A stretch of DNA of 64,000 nt from Microcebus murinus. Its lineage: Eukaryota > Chordata > Mammalia > Primates > Cheirogaleidae. A model generated the notes under the pieces. That model saw only the letters and a program-made list of their open reading frames with translations, ran no database searches and was not told the origin of the DNA. The position numbers were made by a program, and so were the translations under genes. How positions within the stretch are numbered: the first letter of the stretch is position 1; each line of letters begins with the position of its first letter. The stretch covers positions 13,641,537 to 13,705,536 of the forward strand of contig NC_134107.1 of assembly GCF_040939455.1 (NCBI RefSeq), written 5' to 3'. Shown here piece by piece: positions 52,019 through 63,212 of the stretch.

Positions 52019-53470
52019 TATCACTGTTTTTAAATCAGTTTACTGCCTGCACCTGGAATGGAGGGAAGGTCCTGGCTCTTAGCAACACTCGCTCTTTGCT
52101 TCCTGGCCGCCCCAGGAACCCTTCCCTTGTCTGGGGGTGCGGTAGGGATTCTGGAAGCCTGGCTCCTACACAAACACACGCCTGGAGGTCTTTCCATTCC
52201 TCCATAGCCTAGGCTTTTGAGCTGTAAAGCCAGGAAAAGACTCCCCCTTCCTCTATCACAGCCCTTCCCAGGGGCCACGGGACTCAGGAGCAGAGCTAAG
52301 AGAAGAAAAGAAAATAAAAGGAAAAATAATATGGGTTAAGGGTTCACAAATTTCCCACTACAAGAGGACAGCTCAGGTGGTTCTTGGCAGCTTCCTCTGA
52401 CTTGCCCCAAATCTGAACTCCTGGGAACCCTGCACTGGAGTCTACACCCTGCAAGTGCCGTAGGGAACAGCTACTCCACCCTCTGTGTCCTGGAGAGCAG
52501 ACCTCAGGCCCTGAGAGGAGCTGGCATTTATTAGAGGGTGCACAGACAGTTAGGGGCAGAGCGGGGACCGGTCCTGGGGTGCTCAGTCCGGGAGTCTTCG
52601 TGCTGTTCTGCGCTGCAGTGCACAGCTCTGTCCCGGCCGCTTATGGGTCAGCAATAAATGCACGCAGCATCTGAGGGCAAACACAGTTCAGTGCACTTAC
52701 GCCCTGAACTTAATGGAGCTGCGGGGCCTGTAAGTGCTGAAAAACAAGCACCACTGGTGGGTCTTTCCTGGGTGGATACATTATACCCGGAAATATGATA
52801 GCTAGAGAGCATGCATCCCTCTGGCCAGAGGCTGGAAATGGAGACGCCTTGGCCAGACCAGGGGAGAATTATTTACAAGTCAATCTGTTTCCCCCATCCA
52901 TTCATTTTCCCTAGCACCATTCGTTGCCCCTAACCAGAATTACCTGTACTTCTCCTCTCCCCCTACCCTCCAAAGGGACAGGTATAAAAATATCTGACCT
53001 TCATTGGGATAGTGAGTAATCACTCTGTGATTCTCCCCATGTTCATTGTAAATAAACCTTTCTTATTAATGTGCCTTAATTGTGAATTGATCTTTGAGCG
53101 AATTTCCCCCGTCACCCCTACGGATTGTGTATTATCTGTCTCCACCTCTCTAGTGCCAGCTGTGCTCACCTGCGGCTGTCCGGGGCCGGCCACACAGGAG
53201 GCGCTTGCGAGACATTTACTGAGTGAGCGATTGGGCTCTGAGCCTGTCACCCTGCAGCTTCACCTCCAGGTCTCCCGGGCGTTAGTGAGGAGGACATGTA
53301 CGGCGTTCAGAGCAGCGCCTGGCATGTGCTCAGTACTGTGACAGTGATGGCACCTGTGCCGCTCCTGGGGCCTGGCCTCGGTAACTTCTCCAGACTCAGC
53401 CCAAAGGGAGCCTCCTACAACATGCCTCTCACTGCCTTAGGGAGACTGTGTCATTCACCGTGACCACAGC
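52019..53470. other. Intergenic, no gene seen
   Basis: Frames at 52030-52278 and 53012-53341 lack domains. No repeats with clear edges. Confidence 0.4.
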
Positions 53471-53479
53471 AGCAGTAGC

Positions 53480-53680
53480 CAGCGCCTACATTCTGCCAGG
53501 CACGCGCTAAATGTGGTGTCTCCTGAACCTTCACGGTATCCTCCAAGGTAGGTATTAATAGCATTCCTGTCCCCATTTTAAAGATGGAGAAACCGAGGCT
53601 CAGGAGGTTGCCCAAGCTCTCCTAGTCAGCAAGTAGAGGGGCTGGGATTTAATCCCCAGCGAGCTGGCCCCAAACCGGAG
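53480..53680 (+). repeat. MIR SINE
   Basis: 'cctacattctgccaggcacg', 'gatggagaaaccgaggctca' and 'gaggttgcccaagctctcct' are MIR core. Confidence 0.75.
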
Positions 53681-53689
53681 ATCTACACC

Positions 53690-55390
53690 CGCCCTGCCCA
53701 GTGCATCTGGCCCTCGGCCCCCTCCCAGACCCCTCTGTCGAGCTGTGAGTCCTCCTTGCTGTCCACAGGGCCTTGGCGTGCCCTGAGTCTCGGCAACTAT
53801 TGCCGGATGGAACTGAATTTGATTCTGGCCCTTCCTCCCCCTGCCCTGAGCACCTGCCTTTTTGGTCCCCTTTCTTGGGTGGTGATGGAGGAGACACCCC
53901 TTTTTTCCCATCATCTTTTATTATATTATTTTTGCCAGTAAAAATTGGCACAGAGGTGCTGTGTGCTGACTGGGACCATCCGCATGGCTGGCCGTGAGTG
54001 CCAAAGGCACGTTGGGTTTAACTTGGGAGGTCACAGACACTGAGGAAGGCGGTACGGTGGGGTCATGGGATGCTGGGTGGGGGCAGCGATTGGTGGACGG
54101 AAGAGAACAGGGTGTGCTGGGGTGGAGAGGTGGGCAGAGCCAGGCGCCAGTTGCACAGTTCAACTCGCTGGGGCCAGCACCCCGCTGGAGGGCGGGTCGG
54201 GACTGGGGTGGAGTTTGGTTTCATTGTTATTTCCTCTTTGTGGTCATGGCTATTGTTATGATTGTTAACTGCCTGGGCTCATGAACTTGCATCCCACCTC
54301 CCACGCTCCCAGGTGGGCCTGGGCCCAGCCTAGGCCTGCCCCTGGCTGTGTCCCCAGCCCCGAGGGCCTTCCCTATCCTGTGGGCAGCAGAATTGGCTGG
54401 AGAAATGGCCCTCAAGGAGGGATCTTGTGCACTGGGTGGGTGATTTGGGGTTCCTGGTGTGTACTCCCACCCCGAGTTCTGTCCTGCCCTCTCCTCCTCC
54501 CCTAGGCCCTGACCCCCTGGAGACCCTGCCCTGGGAGCTGCTGGGAGCTCAACCCTCCTTCCTGGAGGCAAGTGGCTGCTGTGGTGGGGGCATCCCAGTG
54601 GGCCCTGCCTCCAGGGTGTAGGGCTTGGGGGGGTGTGGGCAGGGCTGGCTGTGATACTCCAGGTCTCAGGGTGGGTTTGACCCAACTAGGTACCCTCCCC
54701 ACCAGGGCTGAAGCATGGGCCATAATGCAGCTTTGCTCGGGGTCAGTGAGCGATGATGCACTTAGGGATCCCTCATTTCACAGATATTTACTGGGCACTG
54801 CTGGAGGCCCGGGAACCCCTATAAGCAAGGCAGATGTGGTCCCTGCCCTCAAGAGCCCCAGAGGACAAGCTCCCCTGGGCTGGGCGTCACAGCTGCAGGC
54901 TGGCTGGAAGGTGGAGCCCCACGGACACTGGTCCCCATCCTGGCGTTCCCTCTTGCTAGCCTGGAAACTCACATTTCTCCAAGCCTCAGTTTTCTCATCT
55001 GAACAACAGCCGTAGCACCTAGTTTGCAGGGCTGTTAAGATTAGAGAGGGTTAAAGGCAACGCGGTTGGCCTCGGACCCTCCTTGTTCTGACCCCCAGAG
55101 GTAAACAGCCCTGTGGTCTGGCCCCAGCTCTGTGGCGAGGCGTTGCCAGGCCGAGGGGCTCACCAGGCCTTCCTCGGTGAGGCGCTCCTTCTGCCAGGAG
55201 CTGAGCTCATGGGCAGGGCGCCGCGGAGGCCACATATCAGCCAGCTGTCCTCCCTTTCCTGGGAGCCGGTCCAGAGACGAGGGGCAGGGCGTCTGGTTTT
55301 CATTGTGCGGCTGTCTCTAATTCCTCTGGCATCTGAGCTGCTTTTCAAAGGAGGAAGATGCACTTAACTGGTTGTGACCCAGCTCAGGGC
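53690..55390. other. GC-rich spacer, no gene supported
   Basis: Many overlapping frames without domains. 'tcacagatatttactgggca' (54778) and the following bases resemble an inverted L2 end. The short motif at 55292-55325 is shared with 25156-25191. Confidence 0.45.
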
Positions 55391-55394
55391 CGAG

Positions 55395-55610
55395 GAAAAA
55401 GCGCTGGGCTTGGGTTCAAGCAGAGACGGAGCCTAACTCGGCCACTTACTAGCCATGTGACCTGGGTAGGGTGCTTGGTGGCCCTGAGCGTCAGGGGTCC
55501 AATTTGGAGAATGGGAATGGTTAGTCCTGCCCCAGCTACTCCACAGAGTAGAAATAGATGGGAAAGTGTTTTGCAAAGCGTAAAATGTGAAGCCGGAGTT
55601 CCCTTCATGT
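55395..55610 (+). repeat. MIR SINE
   Basis: 'gggcttgggttcaagcagag', 'cttactagccatgtgacctg' and 'gaaagtgttttgcaaagcgt' match MIR. Confidence 0.7.
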
Positions 55611-55619
55611 TGGTGTCAT

Positions 55620-57290
55620 GGGCTGCGGCTCTGCAGGCCCTCTGGCTGAGCACCTGGCCCACACATCCAAATGGGGGACATAACCTTTGGGTCCATGGAC
55701 CAGAGGCGCAGTTTAGAAGCTGCTAACCGGTGCCCCTGAAGATGGCGAGGGCTCCCCAAAAGAAGAGCTCGCTCTGGTTGGTGTGGCTTGGGAACACAGT
55801 AGCCCAATAACAACAGCTAACGCATCCAGACTGCTTTTCCACATAGTCACCAATCAATCTCACGACACCTGTCTGAGCGAGCCCACTATTGTTCTCCCGC
55901 AAACACCTCTGAGGGTGGAAGGGCCTGGGTGGCCCCTGGCATCCAGGGGACAAGTGGGGCATCTGCCTGCAGCCTGGAGGGGCTGGCCCAGGGCTTTAGA
56001 TTTGCTGCAATCAGCAGGAGGAACAACCTCATCCTTAAGGGTGGGCGGGATGGGGCCCCTGGGAGCGGCCGAGAAGGACCGGCTGGCTGTGGGGGTGCGG
56101 AGCCTATGGAAGGAGGTGGGGTTTCCTCACTCTTCTGTCGTCATCTCCGAGCAGAGGCCCGCGGCTGCCCAAGTGGGCCCATGGGAAGCCTTGATGCCGA
56201 GAGGGGCTCAGAAGCTGGACGTGTGTGGCGCAGGGGCTCAGACCTCTGGCAAGGCCAGGACGCAGCCCAGAGGCCTGGAGCCTGGTCCTGGTGCTGTGTG
56301 TGCCAGGCCTCCGGGGGCGGATGCAGGCCTGGGAGCTCACCCGGGAAGGGCAGCGCAGTGCGGGGCTGCCTGCCGGGCTTTAGAGGCGCCAGAACATTCA
56401 GCCCTGACAGGCAGGACGCCGGTGCCTTCCTGTCTGACCTCCCTGTGGGCAGAGCCTGGTCAGGGCTGGCTGGCTGGGGAGGGGGCAGCTGGGTGACAGC
56501 CATGAGGCACCCAGGGTGTGACGCATGTGCAGGAGCCAGAGAGCAGATGGGCAGAGATGGCAGGGCTGGGAGGCACGTGGGGCCTTGGGGAGGAAGGAAA
56601 CTGGCCTTGGTCTTTCTTACTTTTAAAAAAGAATAGGTACTTGGTGTCTGAACAGACCGTTGGGAGAGTCCAAGATCAAGGCCCCAGGGATCTGCTCAGG
56701 GAACGGGACAACGTGGTTCCCAGAGGCGAGGGAACCACAGGATTCTCAGCCCATGGGCAATACTCTGGGTTTGGCGTGAGCAATGTCCACTTGGACCCAT
56801 TGGTAAATAGCCCTGAGAACTGTCCTTTGCCCAGGAGGCCCTGGCTGTGTGGGCGGCTGAAGGCCAGGGGTGTTGGGAAGGAGAGCAAACAAACCCTTGG
56901 TGGTGGTGGGGGAGTGACCTGGGGAACAGGCAGCCGAGGGGGCGGGGCGGGGTCCTTTCCTAGCAGCCATGCAGAGTGGACTCGCTCCCCACCTGCTCTT
57001 CTCACTCCAGGTCCCCCATTGCCAAGCTGGGTGGGGCCTCTTGGGTTGGGCACAACCCACATTTCCCTTTGCAAGCCTGCCCTGGCCCGTCCCACAGCCC
57101 AGCGCTGCGTGGCTGCTGTGGCACAGGGGTGTCACTTCTGTCTGAACCAGTCTGCCGGGCCCCAGCGCCCACAGGGACAGTAGCCACGCTCACCTGGCAC
57201 ACAAGGGGCCACCTGACCAACCCAGCGGAGAAGTGGCGAAACAGCGGGACTCCGGCCCTGACTACCCAACATGCAGGATTTAGATGAACC
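55620..57290. other. GC-rich spacer, no gene supported
   Basis: Open plus frames of 221-237 residues (55783-57183) overlap one another and minus frames. None has a domain, signal peptide or repeat pattern. Their openness follows from high GC content. Confidence 0.5.
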
Positions 57291-57570
57291 TACTGAAGGG
57301 CCATTTTGAGAGAACGGGGAAATCACATAAGGCGAAAGTTTATTGATACAGAAGGTGGAGAATGTTAACTGAAAACAGTTACACATAGCATGTATGCAAT
57401 GGCCTCAATTTGGAAAAAATAATTATTTATATATATGCTTAAAAAAGATCTGGAAGAACACACAATAAGGCATTAATAGTGATATTCACTGGGTGATAGG
57501 AATATTTTTCCCTTTTTTTGTTGTTCATCTGTTTTTCACACATATTTTAAATTTTCTTCTTTTGTTTAGT
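57290..57570 (+). repeat. Old L1 3' UTR fragment
   Basis: 'aaaagatctggaagaacaca', 'ttcactgggtgataggaata' and 'tttttcacacatattttaaa' match an L1M-type 3' UTR. Confidence 0.6.
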
Positions 57571-59460
57571 CAAGACTGCCACCCTGAGGTCACAATCCAG
57601 GTGCGGACACAGGCACGAGGGTGGCCACGGCAGGGAGGAGCCTCAGGCTTCTGTTCTCCTTGGCTCCCTGCCTGGCTTGGAACCCAAACCCCGAGTCCTG
57701 CACAGGATCCAGCGAGTGCTGATTACTGTATGGCAACAGTTAACCAGGCTGCTTTCCTCTGTCAACGCAGTCCACGCCTGGCCCCTGCCTTTCACTGAAA
57801 ATCCAACTTCAACAGTGAGTTTGGAATAACCCAGGATTTTTCCAAACGTGCTGGTCTTTCCTGGCGCACTCTGGGGCTGTCCGTAGATCTATGAGGATGG
57901 TGGCTGCATGCAAGGTGTGACCAGAGAAAGGGGTGGCCTTGCAACAGTAACAGGAAAATACCTAATCCTACAGTTTCTCCAGTGACAGTTAAGGAGCAAT
58001 CCTACGAGTTCTCTCAGTAACAGGCACTCTGCAGAATTCTGTTTTGCACAACTTCTGAAAGGGGCTGAATGGCTGGAAAAGAGATGTAAATCTCTCTCTT
58101 TCAAAACTGTTTTTTGAGAATCTGCTTTTAGAGTTCCTGAGTAAACAGCAGGAGAACAAACTACAGCCTCAACCATACCTGGAGGACAGAGTCATCTCCT
58201 GTGATAATCCCTTCTCCAAGGAAGGGCAGGAAACCAAGTCTTGGACTTTGACATCCTGCTGCTGCTGCTTTTGTTATCAACTGACAATACTCACTATTCT
58301 GCTCCCTCCCCTTTTCTCTTCCCCCTTTCGCTCTCTCATTCTCTCTTTCTCCTCTAAGAAGATAAAATAAATTTAAATTTTATATCTTAATCTCTGCGTG
58401 AGAAATCTTTCTCCACCTGTGCCGCGATTGGCACATTTGCAACTTCTCCAAAGAGACGAACAGAGGACTGTGGCTCAACTCTTTCTGGAGTGTGCTGTGG
58501 GGCGGGAAGGGGCGGAAGGCCGTGCTCCGTTTCACAGTATTTATACTCCAGGTGCAGCCGCTAATGGGCGCCCACCCCACCCCACCCCACCCGTGCTCCA
58601 GGCCAAAGCTCCCACCCAAGCCCGTCTGGAGCCCAGCCCATTCCTCCCTGGGCCATGTCTGCACCCGATACCTGTACTTTTCTCAGCCGGAGCAGCTCTA
58701 TGAGGGCACTTCCTGTTCCCTCAAAACAGCCACAAAATCCAAATTCAGTGATGGCTTTGTGCAAATTCGAAGGCTGCTCAGAGGACTTCAGAGGAGTAGG
58801 TGGGGGGCCGGAAGAGCAAGTGTCCCCTCTCAGGCTTCCCCGCACACCATCGGTTCCGGTGACAGGACTCTGGAGAGGACTGACGCGGGCCCCACTCTGC
58901 CTTCCTTTGCACTGAGTTTATGATCCCTCATGCTACAAAGGAACACGTCTAGAAAGGATATGATTTGAAAAAAATGTTTATTATGCAACAACTACAAGGT
59001 CAAGGCCCTCCCTTAACCTGGGCTCCTCTCTGCAGCCCCGCAGAGGGGCCAACTCCTGACGCCAGCACCCCCTGCCTGGGGGCACACTCGCTCTGGGCCT
59101 CTTGTGCTCTGCGTTCCCCCACCGTTTTGGCAGGAATGGCCAAATGACGATTATCTGTCTTCCTGGCTGGAAGGAGCAACCGAGGTCAGGGGCCCGGCTC
59201 CTGGACCTCGCTCCCCTGGGATTCCGGTACCAGCAGCAGGCCTGGTGCGGGGTGGCCTTCAGTCGTTGACGTGGATGGGTTCTGTGGGATGTTTGCTAGT
59301 GTTTGTGTTCTGGATAATTCTGCTCTAAAATAAATTGTCGTACTCAGATGAAAATGGAGGTCAGGAACTCAGATGAAAATGTCAGGAACAGGAACCCTCT
59401 TTTGGTTCCAAACCCCCAAAGTAGACACTCCGTTCCAGGCAAGGTAACAGTGACTGCTGT
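57570..59460. other. Spacer, no gene seen
   Basis: No exon supported. Opposing AATAAA signals occur at 58977-58982 (minus) and 59329-59334 (plus). A ccacccc run sits at about 58572-58592 and a TC-rich tract at 58305-58355. Confidence 0.4.
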
Positions 59461-59464
59461 AGTC

Positions 59465-59484
59465 TGCTGCCCTCTTGTGGCACA
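59465..59484 (-). promoter_or_regulatory. CTCF-binding-site-like motif
   Basis: The minus strand reads TGCCACAAGAGGGCAGCAGA, a near-perfect match to the CTCF core CCASNAGRGGGCAG. It is in unique DNA in the same orientation as the site at 37831. Confidence 0.7.
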
Positions 59485-59931
59485 GCCGTGATAACACGCT
59501 TGCCCCTCCCTTCAGATAACATCCTGCCCGTTCATTCCTTTGACAGTTGTGGAGCAGGCCAGCGACAATGTGTGGGAACAAAGTGAGAACTGTATCTGTG
59601 CTTACGGAAGCCCCAGGCTAGTGGAGGCGGCTTTTTGTAGAACCCAGGTCTGAGGGCAACATTACACACCTTGGCTTTGCACAAAGGGGCTGATGACCCC
59701 GTACCCCAGAACCCGGCCCAGCCAAAGAGGTCAAGTGGCCAAGAGCCGAGCATCCAGCAGTGCTTCCTAACTAGAGCGAATAGAACTGCCAGCGCAAAAT
59801 CAGATCTTCACATGGCCTCCCTATCTCCCCCCACCCCCTTCATTTTTTCCTTATCTACTTAGTGACTGTTACCTCTCCAAAGGGTCTCTTCTCCTTTCAA
59901 CCCCTAACCTGACTCTGCTTGGCTTCCTGTT

Positions 59932-60310
59932 ATGGGCTGAGTTCTGTCCTCTCCCAAATTCGTCTGTTGAAGCCCTAAGCCTTGGTCTCTCAGAATGAGA
60001 CTGTATTTGGAGTCAGGGCCGTTAAAGAGGTGATTAAGGTTAAAGGAGGTGATTAAGGTTAAGGTTAGGGTGGACCCTAATCCAGTATGACTGGTGTTAT
60101 AAGAGATTAGGATGCAGAGAGAGACGCAGGGACGTGCACGTGCAGCGTGCAGGACGTGGGGAGAAGACGGCCCGCTACACGCCTAGGAGACAGCAACACT
60201 GCCAACGCCTTGATCTTGGATTTCTAGCCTCCAGAACAGAGAAAACAAATTTCTGGTAGTTAAGCCACTCAGTTTGTGCATCTGTGGCAGCCCTCAGCGA
60301 ATATACCTCC
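59932..60310 (+). repeat. MaLR (MLT1-type) solitary LTR
   Basis: 'ctcccaaattcgtctgttga', 'atgagactgtatttggagtc', 'ccctaatccagtatgactgg', 'gcctccagaacagagaaaac' and 'ttaagccactcagtttgtgc' follow the MLT1 LTR from end to end. An 18-bp 'gaggtgattaaggttaaa' tandem duplication lies at about 60027-60062. Confidence 0.85.
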
Positions 60311-60424
60311 TAATGCTTCTTTTTAAAGGGGCAGTTGTTGCATATGGAGGTTTTTAAGGACACAAACATGTCAACCCCTCACTCCTGGCCAGTTTCTGTA
60401 TTTGTCTATAGGAGCCTTAAGATA

Positions 60425-60560
60425 AAGCACTGAGCAGTTTTTCTTTACTTTCATTTAATCTTCCTAGTAATCTACTTTATGGATGAAACATTCTTGAAAG
60501 TTAACTTGTCAGGGTCACCCGGGTAGTGGGGAGAAGCAGGATTTAAACTCAGTTCTGCTG
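60425..60560 (+). repeat. MIR-like fragment
   Basis: 'actttcatttaatcttccta' and 'gcaggatttaaactcagttc' are MIR-like, but the core is eroded. Confidence 0.5.
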
Positions 60561-60943
60561 CCAAATGACCCTTTCTCTCTGGTTCAGAGCAGCTAGCATG
60601 GGCCTGGGGGGTCTGGGGGCAGGAACAGGACTGCACACCTCGCTCTGCAGTGAGTGCTGGCAGTATGCAGGAAGACTGAGCCACAAACCCTGTCGCTATT
60701 TGCAAATGGGGGTTTGGTTCTTCCCTAACCCATTCAGAAAAAGTTCAGTACTTTTGAAAAACTCCTGCATAGGCTCTAGAAGGCAGGACAAATTATTGAT
60801 ACCAAACCACCCCCACCCCCCATCTCGAGGTTTCTGTGTCCAGGACAGCTGTCATCACTGAGACCAAGGGGAGAGCTACGTACATCCTGGTCTTTGTCAA
60901 CAGTGACGCCTAACCACACTGTTATTCTTTCAAAATATATTTT

Positions 60944-60952
60944 ATTAGTGGC
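60944..60952 (-). terminator. ASRGL1: Candidate distal poly(A) signal of ASRGL1
   Basis: The minus strand has AATAAAATA about 1.5 kb beyond the ASRGL1 stop. A nearer AATAAA at 61421-61426 belongs to the inserted DNA element. Which is used cannot be told from sequence. Confidence 0.3.
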
Positions 60953-61304
60953 ACATGGAATTTAAAGTTAAGCAATTTCTTTCTAGAGAGAAGGGGAGCC
61001 CTGGCAGACTAAAATGGAGTCGACATGTCACAGCAGAAACACGTTTCCAGTGTAAAGAGAGATGAATGGGAGCACTCTCCACCAAGGAAATCGCTGTCCT
61101 CGCCAGGCCGACCCCACTGCACCACACTCGGGGCGGGGGGATGGGAGGGGCAGGAAGGGCGGCCCAAAGCACGCGACAGTATGGGAGCTCATGATGTCAC
61201 GGCGTCCTCCCCACATCAGACGGCTCTTCCCTGTCGCAGAGGTCGTTACTCACTGTATGACCCTCTACACTGAGGGCAGCAGCCGGATAACATTACAAAC
61301 ACTA

Positions 61305-61752
61305 CCATGTTTCCCCGAAAACAAGACAGGGTCTTATATTTATTTTTCCTCAAGAAGACACCCTAGGGCTTATTTTCGGGGGATGTGTTCTTTTTTTTAA
61401 GTACGATAGAACAATCTACATTTATTCAAATATAGTTAAGTCGTCTTCTTCTGGAACATCATCATCACTCTCCAAACCCCGAATTCCATCCTGAATTTCT
61501 TGCGACTCTATTTCCTTTAGAACCATTGGCCCCCATCTCTCATGTTGAGCAATAGAGCTCTCATGGGGCAGAGGAGAAGGGCTGCTCGTCTTCTTTCCCG
61601 CTCCACGACGAAAAGCATGGGTTGTGCAGATGCGCCGCGTAGCCACGCCCATCACTAGGTCTTATTTTCGGGGTAGGGCTTCTATTGTGCAAATGCTTAG
61701 AAATCCTGCTAGGGCTTATTTTATGGGTAGGTCTTATTTTGGGTGAAACATT
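61305..61752 (-). mobile_element. Tigger/pogo-like DNA transposon, internally deleted
   Basis: About 448 bp lie between TA dinucleotides at 61303-61304 and 61753-61754. The ends are atgtttccccgaaaacaagac and, inverted, tgtttcacccaaaataagac. Four or more internal copies of a gaaaataagacctag / gaaaataagccctag motif lie near both ends. A minus-strand ORF of 77 codons (61422-61655) ends with an acidic tail (ESDDDVPEEDDLTIFE), and its TAA stop overlaps an AATAAA. This looks like the 3' end of a transposase gene kept in a deleted element. TA targets point to the Tc1/mariner/pogo superfamily. I cannot name the family. Confidence 0.6.
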
Positions 61753-61759
61753 TAGGTGA

Positions 61760-62448
61760 GGGGCCCATCTGTGAATTCAAGAAAACTCTCACACTTCAAG
61801 GAACCCCAGAGCCCTCCGTGATGGCCCCTCGTCACCCAGTTAGGGAGCTACGGGTTAGCGGAGGGTCCTTTGGAAGTATCTAAGAACATGTCTATGTTAG
61901 TAAGTCAGAGAAGCTCTGAACTTTCTTAGGAAAATCAGTTTCCTCTCTCATAGATGAAGAACATTTCCCTTAAAGGATTTTCTCTCTTCAGGCTAACTCC
62001 ATGTTCCTGTGACTCAAAACAGCGACATCCTGAGGTTCCCTCCCGACGTCGCCTGTTAGTTTTCCTGCTGCTCCTGCCTCACTTGTGAACACCGCCGCTT
62101 CCGGTGGGCCCCTCCCTCCCCACCTCCCTGGTCTCCCAATCCCAGAAGGCACTGCCCGCCCCCAGGGACTTCTGCCCTGTCCTGATCATGCAGCCTCTTT
62201 CTGACCCGCAGCATGGGGGCCGCGAGAGAAAGACTCCCTAGGGTTTGTCATCTTCACTAGTCTTATTTTGATCTCAATGCAGACATTTCTCTCACCACTT
62301 CAGAACCCGCCCCTCAACCAAATATTCAGATAATTATTGATCAAGGCAACAAAATGAGTGACAGACTGCACAGTTTTCCATTTCTAGATCTAATTGGTTA
62401 AGCCACGGCTCCACACCAGGACACTGTACTTTACCTCCAAGCTAGCAT
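61760..62448 (-). other. ASRGL1: ASRGL1 3' UTR (near part)
   Basis: Sequence directly after the ASRGL1 stop on the minus strand ('gatgctagcttggaggtaaa', 'aattagatctagaaatggaa', 'ctgtgcagtctgtcactcat') fits my memory of the human 3' UTR. The UTR end is uncertain. Confidence 0.6.
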
Positions 62449-62675
62449 CTAGAACACAGTCTTCAAGGAGCAGGGCAGGTCCGTGATGGTGGTTTCCTCA
62501 AGGTCGATTCCCGAGTGCAGCTTGCCGTCCTTCGCGGCGGCCCAGGGCATGGAGGCCGAGGTCCACTTCACCACCCAGTCTCCTGTTTTGCTGATCAAGA
62601 TGAGGCCACCTAAACCTTTGAGCCTTGACTTCATATAACCCAACGACAGGTCGGCAGCCTCTTCTAATGTCTTCC
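62449..62675 (-). CDS. ASRGL1: ASRGL1 last coding exon
   Basis: It encodes the C-terminal 75 codons of isoaspartyl peptidase/L-asparaginase, an Ntn-hydrolase that cleaves isoaspartyl dipeptides and asparagine in the cytoplasm after self-cleavage into alpha and beta chains. The exon follows an acceptor cttgtcctcag and starts mid-codon (GG completes Gly). It reads KTLEEAADLSLGYMKSRLK, then GLGGLILISKTGDWV, KWTSASMPWAAAKDGKL and TTITDLP, as in human. It then continues CSLKTVF before TAG, seven residues past the human end. The exon lies in the beta chain. The catalytic Thr is upstream of the window. Confidence 0.95.
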
Positions 62676-63101
62676 CTGAGGACAAGGAGAGGATGAGAAA
62701 CAGCACATGTCACCGAAAGGAATCTGATGGGAAATCATTTGCAGTCTGAGCCAAAGCAAGTTAACAAAGATTTTTGGTAAATGGTTTCTACTTGAAAGCT
62801 TAAAAGAAGGGTCCTGGCTTCCTTGCCCTGAGACAGACCCTGGCGCCTGTCTAAACAGAGAGGCTTCCTTCCCACGCCCAGGCTCAGTGTCTCTCCGCCA
62901 CCCCCTTCTCCTGCGCTGCTGAAGACAGCGGCGCTCCAGCTGCTCTCCTCTTCAGACCCTGACAGGTGGGAAGGACTCAAAATAGTGTTCACAACCCGAA
63001 GGCAACATCTGTAGCAAACAAGAAAGGGCTTTACATACTTCTCTAGAGCTTCTATGTACTGCCCTTCACAAATTATTTAGCTGGTTCTATGGTGCATGTA
63101 C
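62676..63101 (-). other. ASRGL1: ASRGL1 last intron
   Basis: GT (63101-63100) to AG (62677-62676) on the minus strand. The frame at 62735-62992 is intronic chance. No repeats with sharp edges. Confidence 0.85.
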
Positions 63102-63212
63102 CTTGTTCCAGGTGGAAGAGGGTGAGTCTGGCCAGATTCACCTTCAGGATGCTTTCCCCATGCCCTGTGGTCGAAATGGCTCCAATGTCATTGTCAGCAT
63201 AACCTCCAGATC
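63102..63212 (-). CDS. ASRGL1: ASRGL1 penultimate coding exon
   Basis: A 111-bp exon with acceptor ttttttgagcag and donor G|gtacat. It enters with two bases of a Gly codon and reads SGGYADNDIGAISTTGHGE, then SILKVNLARLTLFHLEQ, ending with one base of Gly, which joins the last exon in phase. The STTGHGE segment is part of the substrate-binding loop of the Ntn asparaginase beta chain. Nearly identical to human by recall, with no stop or frameshift, so the gene looks functional here. Confidence 0.95.

Noticed and set aside
55783..57183. Three overlapping plus frames of 221-237 residues
   Set aside because: They overlap in different phases and have no recognisable domain. High GC content explains the lack of stops.
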